DNA from: Trichomonas vaginalis G3
Taxonomy: Eukaryota; Parabasalia; Trichomonadida; Trichomonadidae
Length of the DNA: 64,000 bases
Direction of reading: 5' to 3'
NCBI RefSeq assembly: GCF_026262505.1
Contig: NC_067206.1
Location: 25,807,896 to 25,871,895, forward strand
Notes under the pieces: generated by a model
The model's input: the letters and a program-made list of their open reading frames with translations, nothing else
Database searches by the model: none
What the model was told of the DNA's origin: nothing
Part shown: piece after piece, positions 1 through 10,331 of the stretch
Layout of the letters: the number at the start of each line of letters is the position of its first letter
How positions within the stretch are numbered: the stretch's first letter is position 1
Translations under genes and position numbers: made by a program

Positions 1-2288
1 TGTCCAACAACAGAATTAAATTTCTGTTGAGTAACAATGCCGCGATTCAATGGATCGAATGCTTTGAAGAAATCATTCAATCTGATCTGGCGCTTGTAAA
101 TATATGTCTGCAAACTCTTTAATATGCAGTTGTAGTCATCAGAAGGAACAGTTGATTTCGCTGAAACTAAGTATGGAGATTCTTCTTTTGAGTACTGAGG
201 AATCTGGTTGATAACAATGGAATTGGATGCTGTATCTCCAAAGATTTGGCCTGTTCTCTGTTCGACATCTTGGCAGAATCGAACGTAATCAACGAAATTA
301 GTGTTTGGATCATTATAAAAAGTGCACAAAGTATCGATTTCGTTCTTGGAAATGTGAACACCAATTAACTGAATGACTTGTGCGAATCCTGTTGCTGATG
401 TTCGCTTGTGATTGAGTCTGTCTTTATCTTTGAATTGTTCAATAAGAGAAAGACGTCTTGAACGAACAAAGTTTGCAACGTTTTTGAGGATTTCTTCGAC
501 ATTTGATGTCATGTCTTTTTCTGGCCTCAAAACTAATGATCTCGTCTGGTATTTCTCTGCAGGAACAGCTGGTGTAACTGTAGGAGTCTTCTCTAAATCC
601 AATGGAGCAATGGCTTCTTTGATATCGTTGCAGAATTTGCGCCAACAAACAAATCCTTGTCTCGTATCTGATGAATATGAATCTACAATGAGATCAAACT
701 CATCTTCGGTGACTTTGTAGGTAGACAAAGATAATCCGGATCTGAACTGTGAAGCGGGGATTTCGCCACAGTTCAATTTGTCGAAATCAGTGAAGAAATC
801 ACTAAATTGTACTGAATTTACAATTGCCCACTGTTTCATGGCGAACATCAGCGAGGAAATGTCCTTGTGCTCATCGATCTTCTTGATGAGACCACGTTTG
901 GACTTGTAAATCAGTTCGTCGGCTTTGTCTGGTGTAATGAATAAATCTCCGGTTGGAGTATGACCGTAAACATCCATAATTGACTGCTTGTCTGTACCCA
1001 ATGGCTTGTAGACACGACGGGACTGGGAATGGCTGGGATCAACATCTTCAACGAACTTGAAATAATCTAATCCTTCATCAGATCCGTAGAAACGAGCGAT
1101 TTCAGCAAGTTCTGTAGTAGTAATGTTGATCTTAAGTGTTGAAAGAGCGCGATGGAATTGAGGTTCTGTGATAAATCCGCGTTTTTGACGGTCGAAATTC
1201 TGAAATGTTGGAAGAACATTGATTCTGAAGCGAATTACTGTATGTCTGACGTTATCTAAGATACGCTTGAGCTCTTGCGATGGTTCAGATGTGACAGCGA
1301 GTGTCTGAACTGAAGATGTGAGTGTTGCATTTTCAGCATCTTCGACATCCTTGCAGAACTCGCGATATCTGACGTATTCTGTTGATGCTTGTACTTCTCT
1401 GTACTTCTCGCTGAGGTAGTTGATCTCTTCCGCGGTCCATGAGAAGCCTAATACTGTAATTGTTCCTTCGAACTTGGAACGAGTAATAAGGCCTTGGTTA
1501 AGTGGATCGTGAGCGGAAAAGAAGTCGTAAATACGGATTCTTTGTTCACGAACAACTCTTGCGAATCTTGTAATGCAATCCAAGACTGTTCCTGCTGGTT
1601 TCTTTGAATTTACAGATAGGCTGAGCAACTGGTGCGGTAAGAGGCCTTTATTAACCATATCCGTAACAGCATTTGATTTATAAGCTTCGAGAGCTTGATT
1701 TACATCAAGATGAAGCTTACGGTAATTGACATCCTTAGCAGATGGATCTGTATATGTTTTGACCAGAAGATTCAACTCTGCTGTGCTGAGATCTGTAAAT
1801 GGCATTGCACGAAGGAATTGGGATTGTGTAACGCGTCCATTGTTATGAGGATCGAAATCCATGTAAGCTTCTCTGATGTGAATTGCTCTTGTACGAACTT
1901 GATAGGCTAATTTGGAAAGAAGTGCTACCATTTCGTTATCAAGGTTTTGAATATTAGTCTTAAGAGTCTTAGCAACAATTTCGCGTGAATTCTTTAATGT
2001 TCCGTGGGGTTCATGTTCCAAATTTAAGTTTGTAAAGATATCATGGATTTCATCTAAGAAATGCCTGTAATTCACTTGTCCATTTTCAGCATAATGATTT
2101 GCAAGAGCGTCATACTCTTCTTGTGTAAGCTGAATTTTAATATTATTAAGAACACGAATAAATTGTTGTGCAGTAACTCTTCCGCTTCTAAGCTTATCGA
2201 AATCTAAAAACCATTCTTCAGGACGATCTCCATTAAGATAAATATGTGTCCTGATACGGTCGAGAAGAGGCTCAAGATCTTCCGACAT
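1..2288 (-). CDS. EF-hand repeat protein, partial (runs off left edge)
   Basis: The frame is open from an ATG at 2288 to the window edge, giving 762 complete codons with no stop. The protein repeats a module of about 110-130 residues. Each module contains an EF-hand-like segment of the form FDPLNRGxVTxxQF, near residues 28, 142, 255, 365, 499, 620 and 743, followed by a second degenerate hand such as DYVRFCQDVE or NYRHFLDEI. The loops lack most canonical Ca-binding acids, so Ca binding is uncertain. This layout recalls EFCAB6-type multi-EF-hand proteins of centrosomes and cilia. That placement is inference. It starts 464 bp from, and diverges from, the Sfi1-like gene. The C-terminus lies outside the window. 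Confidence 0.8.
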   Translation of the reverse strand, partial: MSEDLEPLLDRIRTHIYLNGDRPEEWFLDFDKLRSGRVTAQQFIRVLNNIKIQLTQEEYDALANHYAENGQVNYRHFLDEIHDIFTNLNLEHEPHGTLKNSREIVAKTLKTNIQNLDNEMVALLSKLAYQVRTRAIHIREAYMDFDPHNNGRVTQSQFLRAMPFTDLSTAELNLLVKTYTDPSAKDVNYRKLHLDVNQALEAYKSNAVTDMVNKGLLPHQLLSLSVNSKKPAGTVLDCITRFARVVREQRIRIYDFFSAHDPLNQGLITRSKFEGTITVLGFSWTAEEINYLSEKYREVQASTEYVRYREFCKDVEDAENATLTSSVQTLAVTSEPSQELKRILDNVRHTVIRFRINVLPTFQNFDRQKRGFITEPQFHRALSTLKINITTTELAEIARFYGSDEGLDYFKFVEDVDPSHSQSRRVYKPLGTDKQSIMDVYGHTPTGDLFITPDKADELIYKSKRGLIKKIDEHKDISSLMFAMKQWAIVNSVQFSDFFTDFDKLNCGEIPASQFRSGLSLSTYKVTEDEFDLIVDSYSSDTRQGFVCWRKFCNDIKEAIAPLDLEKTPTVTPAVPAEKYQTRSLVLRPEKDMTSNVEEILKNVANFVRSRRLSLIEQFKDKDRLNHKRTSATGFAQVIQLIGVHISKNEIDTLCTFYNDPNTNFVDYVRFCQDVEQRTGQIFGDTASNSIVINQIPQYSKEESPYLVSAKSTVPSDDYNCILKSLQTYIYKRQIRLNDFFKAFDPLNRGIVTQQKFNSVVG

Positions 2289-2752
2289 TCAACTAAAATT
2301 AACGTGCACTTTTTTCTGAGAAAAACGATTATCGTTAAATGGCCAAATAATAACTATCGTTGTAAAGAAAACTATCACGACAATAAATAACAATGGAGAC
2401 TTTTCATTCGACATTTTAAATTAAGTTTTCCTTAGCCATTTATTCACCCTGTATTTGCCAAACGAAATCATGAATAATAAAATTTTTAAAATAATATTTC
2501 GTTATAAGCAATATGGAACTTGGACATAGCTAGAATACTTACATTTTTACTATATCTTGAATTAAAGCATGACATTTCCATTAACACACATTTTGATTGT
2601 TTCAATTTCTTCAATAAATCAAATATTAGTAAGCGTTAATAATTTTATCTCATATTTTACATCAAGTACTTTTAACTTCTCACATTAAATTAAGCTGATT
2701 CGATATTCATGATATAAATAGAATAAAAAAAAGTAAATTTTCAATAGATTTT
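2289..2752. promoter_or_regulatory. Divergent intergenic region with a candidate initiator
   Basis: This 464-bp AT-rich gap lies between two divergent host genes and must hold both promoters. On the plus strand TCAATA occurs at 2741-2746, ten bases upstream of the ATG at 2753. That spacing fits the trichomonad initiator (TCA+1-Py-T/A class), which sits just before start codons. No equally clear initiator was found for the minus gene. Nothing else is recognisable. Confidence 0.4.
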
Positions 2753-5700
2753 ATGAGTGAATCACCTGTGAAACGACATAGGATTTCAAAAACCACGAGT
2801 GAAACAGGTGAGACTCATCGAAAACGTGTAAAGAAGTCATCCAGTACTGAGAAAACTAAAAATCGAGAAGTTCTTCGCAATAAATGGAAATTATTAATTG
2901 CCAAGAAAGTTAGAAAAGCGAGAATTCGAAACGTATCAGATATAGAAAAGTATAACAGATCGTATATTCATTTCTATAAATCGAAAACAAAGATGGCATT
3001 CAAAAAATGGAAATTAAAATTCGAATGGAGACAATTATTACACGAAATACTCTTCAAATATCGAATAGATAACATCCATAAAGAAGCTGAGAAGACTTCT
3101 ATTGATTCATGGGAAAGATTTTACATCGAATTACAACGTGAAATCAAAACACAAAATATCATTGCTGCATTTAATGAAAGAGACAATGAAAATCTCCTCG
3201 AGAAGTGTTTCTCTACATGGAAGAACAAAATATTTTTTGTTAACGATCTTCATAAATATTATCGCGAGAAATGGTTCACATTACTTGAAGGATTGATTGA
3301 TATTGACAAAGAAGAAAGACAAAAACTTTGTTTACAAGCAATTAATTACTACGAAAATTGGAAATATTTTTCACAGCAATTACTTCACAATTCTTACATA
3401 CAATCTCTTACGAATGCTAAGAATACAGTTGACCTTCTTCACAACTGGAATTATTTCGCACTTCAGCTTAAATTAAATCAAATCAAATTAATCCACGAAT
3501 CCGACAAGAATCGTTGTTTATTACGTTCCAAATGGATCAGTATCAGTAATGAAATGAAATACAGAAACCAAATTGAAGTTCTGGAGTATCAACGCAATGA
3601 ATTAAACAAATCTTTGAAGATTTACGTTTTAATTGACAAAATTGTTAAACAAACAAGAACAAAGGCATTCTTAGAAGCAAGAAAAGAACTTACAGATAAA
3701 ACACGTCGTACTTTACTTACGAAATCAATCAGAAAATGGCACATCGAAACAGCATCAAACAGAAAAGTTACACAAATATCAAGGAAGTGTTTCCAAGACT
3801 CTTTGAGCGATTACATGGTTGGCGTTGGTTCCAGGAATGCAACAAAGATCAAGAAATGGTACAAATCAGTTAATGAAAAGCGGAAATTAAACAAGTCATT
3901 GCTTTCAAAATGTTTTATTATGTGGCACAAGTTTATTCCAAGATTTATGGATACTATTTTTGTTACTCCAATGTTAAATGCATCATTGAAGATCCCTGAA
4001 GTATTCTCAACAAAGATAATGCCAATTAAGATTCCAAACAACATTTCTGTCTGCAAAGACATTGTTTCTTTCAGATTGAAGACAAGAGTTTATGAAAATA
4101 ATTCATTTTTGAATCAAAACAGAAAAGAAGTTGAAAAGAGATTTGACGAAGCATTAAAGAAAGATGGACTTAATGTCATTGATAGATTTATTCCTGATGA
4201 TGTTGCTCAGATTGTTTCAGGAATCATGAAAGGTTTTGATTTCCATTATCCAACAGAAACTGATGAAACAAAGCCAAAGAATTTCGATTTGACAGAAGAA
4301 TTCATCAAAGTTCTTGATAATTCCGACTTCTTCAGTGACATATTCACTCAGTTTAGTCCAAGGAACAGACAAGAGTTGAAACAAGAATACGAAAACAGTG
4401 GAAGTTTTTCAGATGACAAATATGTTTTCGAATATCCTCCTGATGCATCGTTTTCAAAGAGAGAAGATGATGCGACAGAGTTAAAGACCAGCAAAGTTAA
4501 TCTTGACGAATTATCTTCTTCAATGGATTTGAGTGATCAGGATGATATTGGACTTGATACTCAAAAATTGAATCTTATAAATCCATCCAATTTTGTAATT
4601 GAAGAAAGAAGCTCAAGTATCATCACAGACATGGCAAGTGACAGTGAAGAAGAAGATAAGTTTGATATCAAAGATTTGACTTTTGAAACAGAAAAACAAG
4701 AAGATGAAGATAAAGATGAAATGAAGAAATTGATCGATGAAATGACAACAGAAACACCAACACAAGAAACAAACGAAGATAACACAATCCACAACGACGA
4801 AGAAGAGGCTGATTCCAATCAACAAACTTTAGATTTCAATGAAACAGTTGATAAAGTTCAACAACCAGATGAAACAGTTCCGGAAACTATTGATAATCAA
4901 GAAGAAGAGGATCAAACAATTGATAATGATAAGGAACAAAATCAGACAATTCCAGAATCTTCCAATTCTTCGCAAAATAAAATTGAAGAAGAAGAGGATG
5001 AAGAAGACAATTTTGATCTTGATTTATCATATCATTTAGAAGATGATAAAGATCTTTTGATGAATAATATCGAAGAAGAAATTGATGAATCTATTCCACA
5101 AACAATTGATTCAACAAAAGATGAAGAAATCCCACAAACAATCGACAATGAAAATGTTGAAGAAGAAGAACATCAATTTATTCAACAAAAACAAGTAAAT
5201 CAAGAAGAGGAAGATGCAATCATTGACAATGTTGATGAATATTCCGATGAAGAGAATGGAAATCTACCAATGTCGAGAAATATCAAACCTATTTACAATG
5301 AAGAAGAAGAAAAACCTGAACAGAAAAATATTAAATCTGAAGAAGAAGATTTTGTTATCGATGATAATGAAAATCATCAAGATAATGAAATTGAAGAAGA
5401 GGAAGAAGACTTTGTAATTGATGAAGAGGAGCTAATAAAGAAAGAAAAAGTAACTCCAAAGAATCAAGATAATGAGGTCGAAGAAGAGGAAGAAGAAGAT
5501 TTTGTTATTGATGAAGAAGAGGAACTAATAAAGAAAGAAAAAGTAACTCCAAAGATTCAAGAGCATAAAATCGAAGAAGAAGAGGAAGAAGATTTTGCAA
5601 TTGACACTGAAGAAGAAAAAAGTCAACAAGAAATTCCAATTGATAATCAGCTTCAATCTCAAGAAGAAGAGGATATTCCAATTGATAATTCAATTAATGA

Positions 5701-8572
5701 AGAAGAAGAAAAGCCAGAGAAAATGATTCCTTTATCCTCAAATGCAATGGATTTAATGGAACTCGAAGAAGAAGAGGAAGAACATGATAATTCAAAGGCA
5801 GTATTGATTCCTTCAAAGCAACATTCGTCATCGTCTAATGAAGCTGAGGAAGAATCCCTTGATGATTTCGCTAAGTTTATGAAAGGTGAAGCTCCTCAAG
5901 AAAAACAGAATGAAGAAGAAGAGGAAAAAGTCGAAATCCCTCAAATTAAACTACCTAATTTCACTGGCTTATTTACACAGTTCCTTCCAAACGAAGTAAG
6001 TTGGATGATCATTGATACTTTATATCTAATGGACACAAGAATTCTTGGATTTGATGAAACTGAAGAAACAGAAGAAGAAACTTCTAACGAGGAATTAGAA
6101 AAGTCAAATGAAGAGGAAGAAGAAAATTATGGAGCAGAAATAGAAGAAAGGAATATTGATGAAAATGAATATAATTCAGAAGAAGAAAATAATGATGAAT
6201 CTAAAATCAATGTTCCATTTATTGAAATGCCAGGATTGGATGAATGGTTGACAAGAACTTATTCATCATTAGTTGCTCGTTTTGTTCCAAGAGTTTTCTG
6301 GGATTTGCAGCCACAATATCCATTAGAGATTAATGATGAAGAGATTTTGGATACAAATGATGTAATGAGGTGGATGTCTCAATCAATGAACAATTCCATT
6401 TCTAACATAGTTAAACTGGCTCAAGTTAATATAATAATGAATTTAAACATTAATCCAATAGACAAAGAAGATTTAGCTTTCTTAAATGATGAAGAAGAGG
6501 AAGAGAAAACAGATAAAGAATATTCTTCCGAATATAATTCTCAAGAAGATCAAGAACCAAAAGAAGAAGAATCAGGTGATGAATATAACGATTATTCTTA
6601 TATTCAAACGGAATCTCCAAAGAATACAATCAAAAGCAACGAAGAAGAATCAAAATCAAGTGAAAATAAGAAGAAAGTTACGTTCGATTTCGACACAAAA
6701 ACATTCGAAGAAGAATTGCCTGACGAATGTAACCATTTCACTATTACATTGGACGAAAGTTTCGTAAGAGATGTTGAAGAACCAATGATAATTATGCAGA
6801 ATTTATTAGAAGGAACAAATCGTTATTCATTCTTAGGATCTAATTCTGAAACTTTGATAACTACAACTACAGATAAATCAAGTGAAAAAGAAGAAGAAAA
6901 AATTGAAATTCCAGAGAGTTTCATTCTTTCTTTAGACGCAACTATTATTTCTATTGTTAATGACTCGATACAAAGTCCATTATCAATATTATCTTTCCAA
7001 GCTTTGACAAATGAACAGGAAGATAGATTAGCAAATCCAGAATTACCGACTATAACTGCAGAACCAAACTCGGATAGTGATGAGATTGTAATTAGGAATC
7101 AAAGCCCTGAAGATAAACCAAAAGTTTCCTCGGACCAACTCAATCTGCCTCCGAAATTTTTTCGTCAAGAAAAAGAATTCAGAGCAGAAAGATTTTTTCG
7201 TGGTGGAGTGGTTCCGGAAATTCGTGGCACTTCTTCAAATGCTTATTCTCCTAAAGTTTGTGTCCCGATTCGACTCGGACAAGGACTAACAATCTCAAAA
7301 CCAATCGAGGCCGGAAATGACATCAAAACATCTGATTTTAATACTTCTACAACTTCAGAAAATCAGAAAGTTAAAATTGAAAAACCAAAGAAAAGAAGTC
7401 CAAAGAAAAAGAAAGAAAACAAAAAAGATAAAGCTGAAGAACAAGTTGTTAGTGAAAAAGTTATATCTGATTTTGATGATAACAGCAAACCTGTTTTAAT
7501 ATCTTCTGCTTCTTTACCAAAACCTCCTTCTCTTCCTGATATCAAAAATGAAGAAAAACCAAGTCATAATTTCGAATTTCCTCAAAAATTTTTTGATTTC
7601 TTACCTCAAATCATTAATGATGCAGTCAATTCATCATTAGATAGACATCTTAACATCGTCTACGTTCCATTATTTATTGAGAATTCCAACAACAAAAAAC
7701 AAAATGATTCTCTTCCTTTATTGAACAAAAGAAATGAAACAACAAATGATGAAACAATTCCTTTGCTCAGTAAAAAGAATAATGATACTAATGATGACAT
7801 TCCTTTATTAAGTAAGAGAAACAATGAAACAACAATTGAAGGAACCATTCCTTTATTAAGTAAAAAGAATAATGATACAAATGATGATATTCCATTACTC
7901 AGTAAAAGGAATATCGAAACAAATGATTCTATTCCTTTATTAAGTAAAAGAAATGATACTAATGATGATATTCCATTATTGAGTAAGAGAAATGATGAAA
8001 CAAACGATGAATCAATTCCTTTACTCAGCAAAAAGAATAATAATTATGAATCAATTCCTTTATTAAGTAAAAGAAATGATTACACAAATGAATCAATACC
8101 TTTACTTAGTAAACGAAATCCGGATGATGATATACCTTTATTAAGTAAGAGAAGAGATATTACAGATGATGAATCAATTCCTTTACTCAGCAAAAGAACC
8201 GAAAAACCTTTATTTGATGTAACTAACATCTCAAAGAAGTTTATACAAAATCAACTTGATAACTCTTTGAAAGCATCAATTAATGATGCAGTTTCACGAA
8301 GCATTCCTTATCCTATTATGACAAATGACATTTCACAAAGTTCTAAACCAAATTACGTTCAAATGGCAACCAAAAAAGTTGGAAATGAACTTGATAAATC
8401 ATTAAATGAAAGTATTAATTCAACTCTCAACATGATCATGAAGCAAATAGATTTCGGACTAGCAGAAAAGATAGAAAAACCAAGCTTAATTGAAAAATCA
8501 TTGAATGAAGCACTCACATCTGCTGTTAACCAATCTGTTATAAATTCAATATACCAAATTTGTTTTGTTTAA
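2753..8572 (+). CDS. Large Sfi1-like, Glu-rich repeat protein
   Basis: A single intronless frame of 1,939 residues. Residues about 40-400 hold roughly ten tryptophan-centred units such as CFSTWKNKIFF, YYENWKYFSQQL, LLHNWNYFALQL and CFIMWHKFI, spaced like Sfi1 centrin-binding repeats. Residues about 600-1400 are extremely acidic, with runs of E, and include three near-copies of a DFVIDEEE...KEKVTPK block around residues 880-960. Residues about 1650-1815 carry twelve IPLLSKRN-type repeats. The last 120 residues have three degenerate helical units of the LDKSLNESINSTL kind. The N-terminus is basic. A centrosome or basal-body scaffold that binds centrin is the likeliest role for the N-terminal half (inference). 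No function is apparent for the acidic and repeat regions. Confidence 0.8.
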   Translation: MSESPVKRHRISKTTSETGETHRKRVKKSSSTEKTKNREVLRNKWKLLIAKKVRKARIRNVSDIEKYNRSYIHFYKSKTKMAFKKWKLKFEWRQLLHEILFKYRIDNIHKEAEKTSIDSWERFYIELQREIKTQNIIAAFNERDNENLLEKCFSTWKNKIFFVNDLHKYYREKWFTLLEGLIDIDKEERQKLCLQAINYYENWKYFSQQLLHNSYIQSLTNAKNTVDLLHNWNYFALQLKLNQIKLIHESDKNRCLLRSKWISISNEMKYRNQIEVLEYQRNELNKSLKIYVLIDKIVKQTRTKAFLEARKELTDKTRRTLLTKSIRKWHIETASNRKVTQISRKCFQDSLSDYMVGVGSRNATKIKKWYKSVNEKRKLNKSLLSKCFIMWHKFIPRFMDTIFVTPMLNASLKIPEVFSTKIMPIKIPNNISVCKDIVSFRLKTRVYENNSFLNQNRKEVEKRFDEALKKDGLNVIDRFIPDDVAQIVSGIMKGFDFHYPTETDETKPKNFDLTEEFIKVLDNSDFFSDIFTQFSPRNRQELKQEYENSGSFSDDKYVFEYPPDASFSKREDDATELKTSKVNLDELSSSMDLSDQDDIGLDTQKLNLINPSNFVIEERSSSIITDMASDSEEEDKFDIKDLTFETEKQEDEDKDEMKKLIDEMTTETPTQETNEDNTIHNDEEEADSNQQTLDFNETVDKVQQPDETVPETIDNQEEEDQTIDNDKEQNQTIPESSNSSQNKIEEEEDEEDNFDLDLSYHLEDDKDLLMNNIEEEIDESIPQTIDSTKDEEIPQTIDNENVEEEEHQFIQQKQVNQEEEDAIIDNVDEYSDEENGNLPMSRNIKPIYNEEEEKPEQKNIKSEEEDFVIDDNENHQDNEIEEEEEDFVIDEEELIKKEKVTPKNQDNEVEEEEEEDFVIDEEEELIKKEKVTPKIQEHKIEEEEEEDFAIDTEEEKSQQEIPIDNQLQSQEEEDIPIDNSINEEEEKPEKMIPLSSNAMDLMELEEEEEEHDNSKAVLIPSKQHSSSSNEAEEESLDDFAKFMKGEAPQEKQNEEEEEKVEIPQIKLPNFTGLFTQFLPNEVSWMIIDTLYLMDTRILGFDETEETEEETSNEELEKSNEEEEENYGAEIEERNIDENEYNSEEENNDESKINVPFIEMPGLDEWLTRTYSSLVARFVPRVFWDLQPQYPLEINDEEILDTNDVMRWMSQSMNNSISNIVKLAQVNIIMNLNINPIDKEDLAFLNDEEEEEKTDKEYSSEYNSQEDQEPKEEESGDEYNDYSYIQTESPKNTIKSNEEESKSSENKKKVTFDFDTKTFEEELPDECNHFTITLDESFVRDVEEPMIIMQNLLEGTNRYSFLGSNSETLITTTTDKSSEKEEEKIEIPESFILSLDATIISIVNDSIQSPLSILSFQALTNEQEDRLANPELPTITAEPNSDSDEIVIRNQSPEDKPKVSSDQLNLPPKFFRQEKEFRAERFFRGGVVPEIRGTSSNAYSPKVCVPIRLGQGLTISKPIEAGNDIKTSDFNTSTTSENQKVKIEKPKKRSPKKKKENKKDKAEEQVVSEKVISDFDDNSKPVLISSASLPKPPSLPDIKNEEKPSHNFEFPQKFFDFLPQIINDAVNSSLDRHLNIVYVPLFIENSNNKKQNDSLPLLNKRNETTNDETIPLLSKKNNDTNDDIPLLSKRNNETTIEGTIPLLSKKNNDTNDDIPLLSKRNIETNDSIPLLSKRNDTNDDIPLLSKRNDETNDESIPLLSKKNNNYESIPLLSKRNDYTNESIPLLSKRNPDDDIPLLSKRRDITDDESIPLLSKRTEKPLFDVTNISKKFIQNQLDNSLKASINDAVSRSIPYPIMTNDISQSSKPNYVQMATKKVGNELDKSLNESINSTLNMIMKQIDFGLAEKIEKPSLIEKSLNEALTSAVNQSVINSIYQICFV
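7707..8200 (+). repeat. In-frame IPLLSKRN repeat array (12 units)
   Basis: Twelve copies of I/S-PLL(S/N)K(R/K)(N/R), separated by 4-8 residue linkers rich in N, D, T and E. The linkers vary in length while the core stays fixed, which suggests selection on the core as a short linear motif rather than a fresh DNA duplication. Confidence 0.85.
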
Positions 8573-8810
8573 AAATTATGATATAGTTATATTAGAATTT
8601 TACATTTTTTAAGCCATGAGTAATAATGAAGGTGAATGTTTTTATTTCCTAAAGAGAAACAAGTTAATTTAATAAAATGAAATTTTACCAAAGGATATAA
8701 AAAGGGAAAATAGTATTAACTGATTATAAACACTGAGCTTTTATTGTTGTTATTGTGGTGACTTTCATTTTATTGGAATATGAAAAATTAGAAAAGAAAA
8801 AGAAAAATTT

Positions 8811-8883
8811 AGGGGCAGGCCGGAATCGAACCGACTACTCAGGGATCTGCAATCCCTTGCTCTACCGGTGAGCTACTACCCCT
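8811..8883 (-). tRNA. tRNA-Cys (GCA)
   Basis: The 73-nt minus-strand sequence folds as a complete cloverleaf. The 7-bp acceptor pairs AGGGGTA with TGCCCCT, the D arm contains GGTAGAGC, the anticodon stem AGGGA/TCCCT encloses loop TTGCAGA, and the T arm contains GGTTCGATTCC. The anticodon GCA gives cysteine. T-rich sequence follows on the transcribed strand. No intron is present. Confidence 0.93.
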
Positions 8884-9032
8884 TCACATTAGTTTTCTTT
8901 TTTAGTGTTTTACGATATAATATTACTTCTTGAAATTCAATTTATAATTCACTTAACATTTCGCAACTCAGAATAGGATGCATTTCAAAGAAAAATCAAA
9001 ATATCGCATAATTAACTAATAGAAAAACAGTT

Positions 9033-9977
9033 TTACAAGTCAATTGGCTTTTCTTCAACTAAATCAAGCATACCTTTTTCTAAATCAACACGTAATTTGT
9101 TAAACTGGCCAGAAGAATTAATACCGTTGATGGTATAACCGGCAGCGTCGAAGCAGCAAGTTAAATCTACTCCTTTTGGCAATTCTAAAGAATACTTAGA
9201 CCTAATAGTAGCTCTCTTCGGATCAGGGATTCTCTGTACTTGGAATACATGTATTGTTCCGCGACTTGAAGTCATCAAGAAATAATTTGACATATTATCA
9301 AATACAAGACCAGTGATTTTAGCAGCAAATGTACCTCTCTTGTATTTAGAAACGAATTGCTTTTTGTCAAATGACCACAAGTTGATAGATCTGCCACTAT
9401 CAATAACAATCGCGAGGAATTCTGCATGTCTATCAAAAGCAGCATAAGTAACTTCTGAAGCAGGGATATTTATTGTTCCTAATATGTAAGCTGGGTCGTG
9501 GAAGTCACAAACGTTTAAGGATTTTCCATCTGCTGAAGGCAATGTAATTAACGACAAGTTAGTAGTTTGCACAATTGAAATCTGATCTTTTGTACCTGTT
9601 GAATTTACTAGGTTGAAGATTTGTTCGAAATTGGATGTATTGTAGAATGTAATGTATTGTTCTTGGACAACAACCAATATATCTGTTGTGAAAAAGATAC
9701 CTATGACATTTGAAGTGTGTTCAATCGTTTTAATTATTTCATTCGTTTCGATATTCCATAAAAATACTGAAGATTTAGCAAATTTTGGATCAGAACCATC
9801 ACCTGATAAAACAACAATATTTGAATCACTTAATATAGCAATATGCTCAAATCCTCCTGGACCATGATATAATATCAGTCCATTTGTATAATCATAAAGA
9901 GAAAATCCTTTCTTTGTAGTTACGGCAATTTTCTCGATAACCTGATCAAAGGTTACTTGCCGAATTAAAGTTGTCAT
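9033..9977 (-). CDS. WD-repeat PROPPIN, Atg18/WIPI-type autophagy protein
   Basis: At 314 residues this is the usual size of a seven-bladed PROPPIN. The diagnostic stretch is near residues 208-247: YKRGTFAAKITGLVFD followed by TSSRGTIHVF. It matches the PROPPIN phosphoinositide-binding segment (family form FRRG, here KRG) and the following blade signature (TSxxGTIHIF). The N-terminus also resembles WIPI3/4-type blade 1. The family binds PI3P on autophagic and endosomal membranes. The start at 9977 gives a full first blade. The family call is well supported; the paralogue (Atg18 versus WIPI3/4) cannot be settled by eye. Confidence 0.82.
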   Translation of the reverse strand: MTTLIRQVTFDQVIEKIAVTTKKGFSLYDYTNGLILYHGPGGFEHIAILSDSNIVVLSGDGSDPKFAKSSVFLWNIETNEIIKTIEHTSNVIGIFFTTDILVVVQEQYITFYNTSNFEQIFNLVNSTGTKDQISIVQTTNLSLITLPSADGKSLNVCDFHDPAYILGTINIPASEVTYAAFDRHAEFLAIVIDSGRSINLWSFDKKQFVSKYKRGTFAAKITGLVFDNMSNYFLMTSSRGTIHVFQVQRIPDPKRATIRSKYSLELPKGVDLTCCFDAAGYTINGINSSGQFNKLRVDLEKGMLDLVEEKPIDL

Positions 9978-10140
9978 TCGGATTTGTCACTTTTACTTGT
10001 AAAAACATCCAAAACTCGTGATTTGATGATCAAAAGCAACATTTATCCATTTTATCAACAAGTATACATTTCCATTAAGGAAGTCAATTTGGAAAATTGT
10101 TTTCATTTTAGGAGAATATAATTTTCCTTTTGAAAAATTT

Positions 10141-10167
10141 AAAAAGTGAGACGCGCAGGATTCGAAC
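10141..10167 (-). pseudogene. tRNA 3'-end remnant
   Basis: On the minus strand GTTCGAATCC (a B-box core) is followed by an acceptor-like strand and a run of five T. This looks like the T arm and 3' acceptor of a tRNA. No D arm or anticodon arm can be found upstream, so it is a fragment. It could have been left by rearrangement or insertion at a tRNA gene. Confidence 0.4.
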
Positions 10168-10272
10168 TTTTTTAAAAGTTGATTTAAATATATTCTAGTG
10201 TGGATTCTAAGGATAATATCATATTTAAAATAAGAATATACTAGTTTAGGTGGTATTAATTTTTTCGATAAA

Positions 10273-10331
10273 TTTGAGAGTATGTACGTTTAGGGCATGA
10301 AAAGTGTCAATTCGCTCAGCGAAAGCTGAGC
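10273..10331 (+). repeat. Hairpin-bearing dispersed repeat, copy 1
   Basis: The segment has ATGTACGTTTA, then a CAATTCGC stretch, then a perfect hairpin at 10314-10331 with 7-bp stem GCTCAGC/GCTGAGC and a GAAA tetraloop. A similar arrangement with hairpin GCTCGGC-GTTT-GCCGAGC occurs at 63570-63608 on the same strand. The two copies bracket the nested elements. Confidence 0.5.

Noticed and set aside
4561-5693. Serine/phenylalanine-rich minus-strand frames within the Sfi1-like gene
   Set aside because: They are antisense of the Glu-rich GAAGAAGAG repeats.
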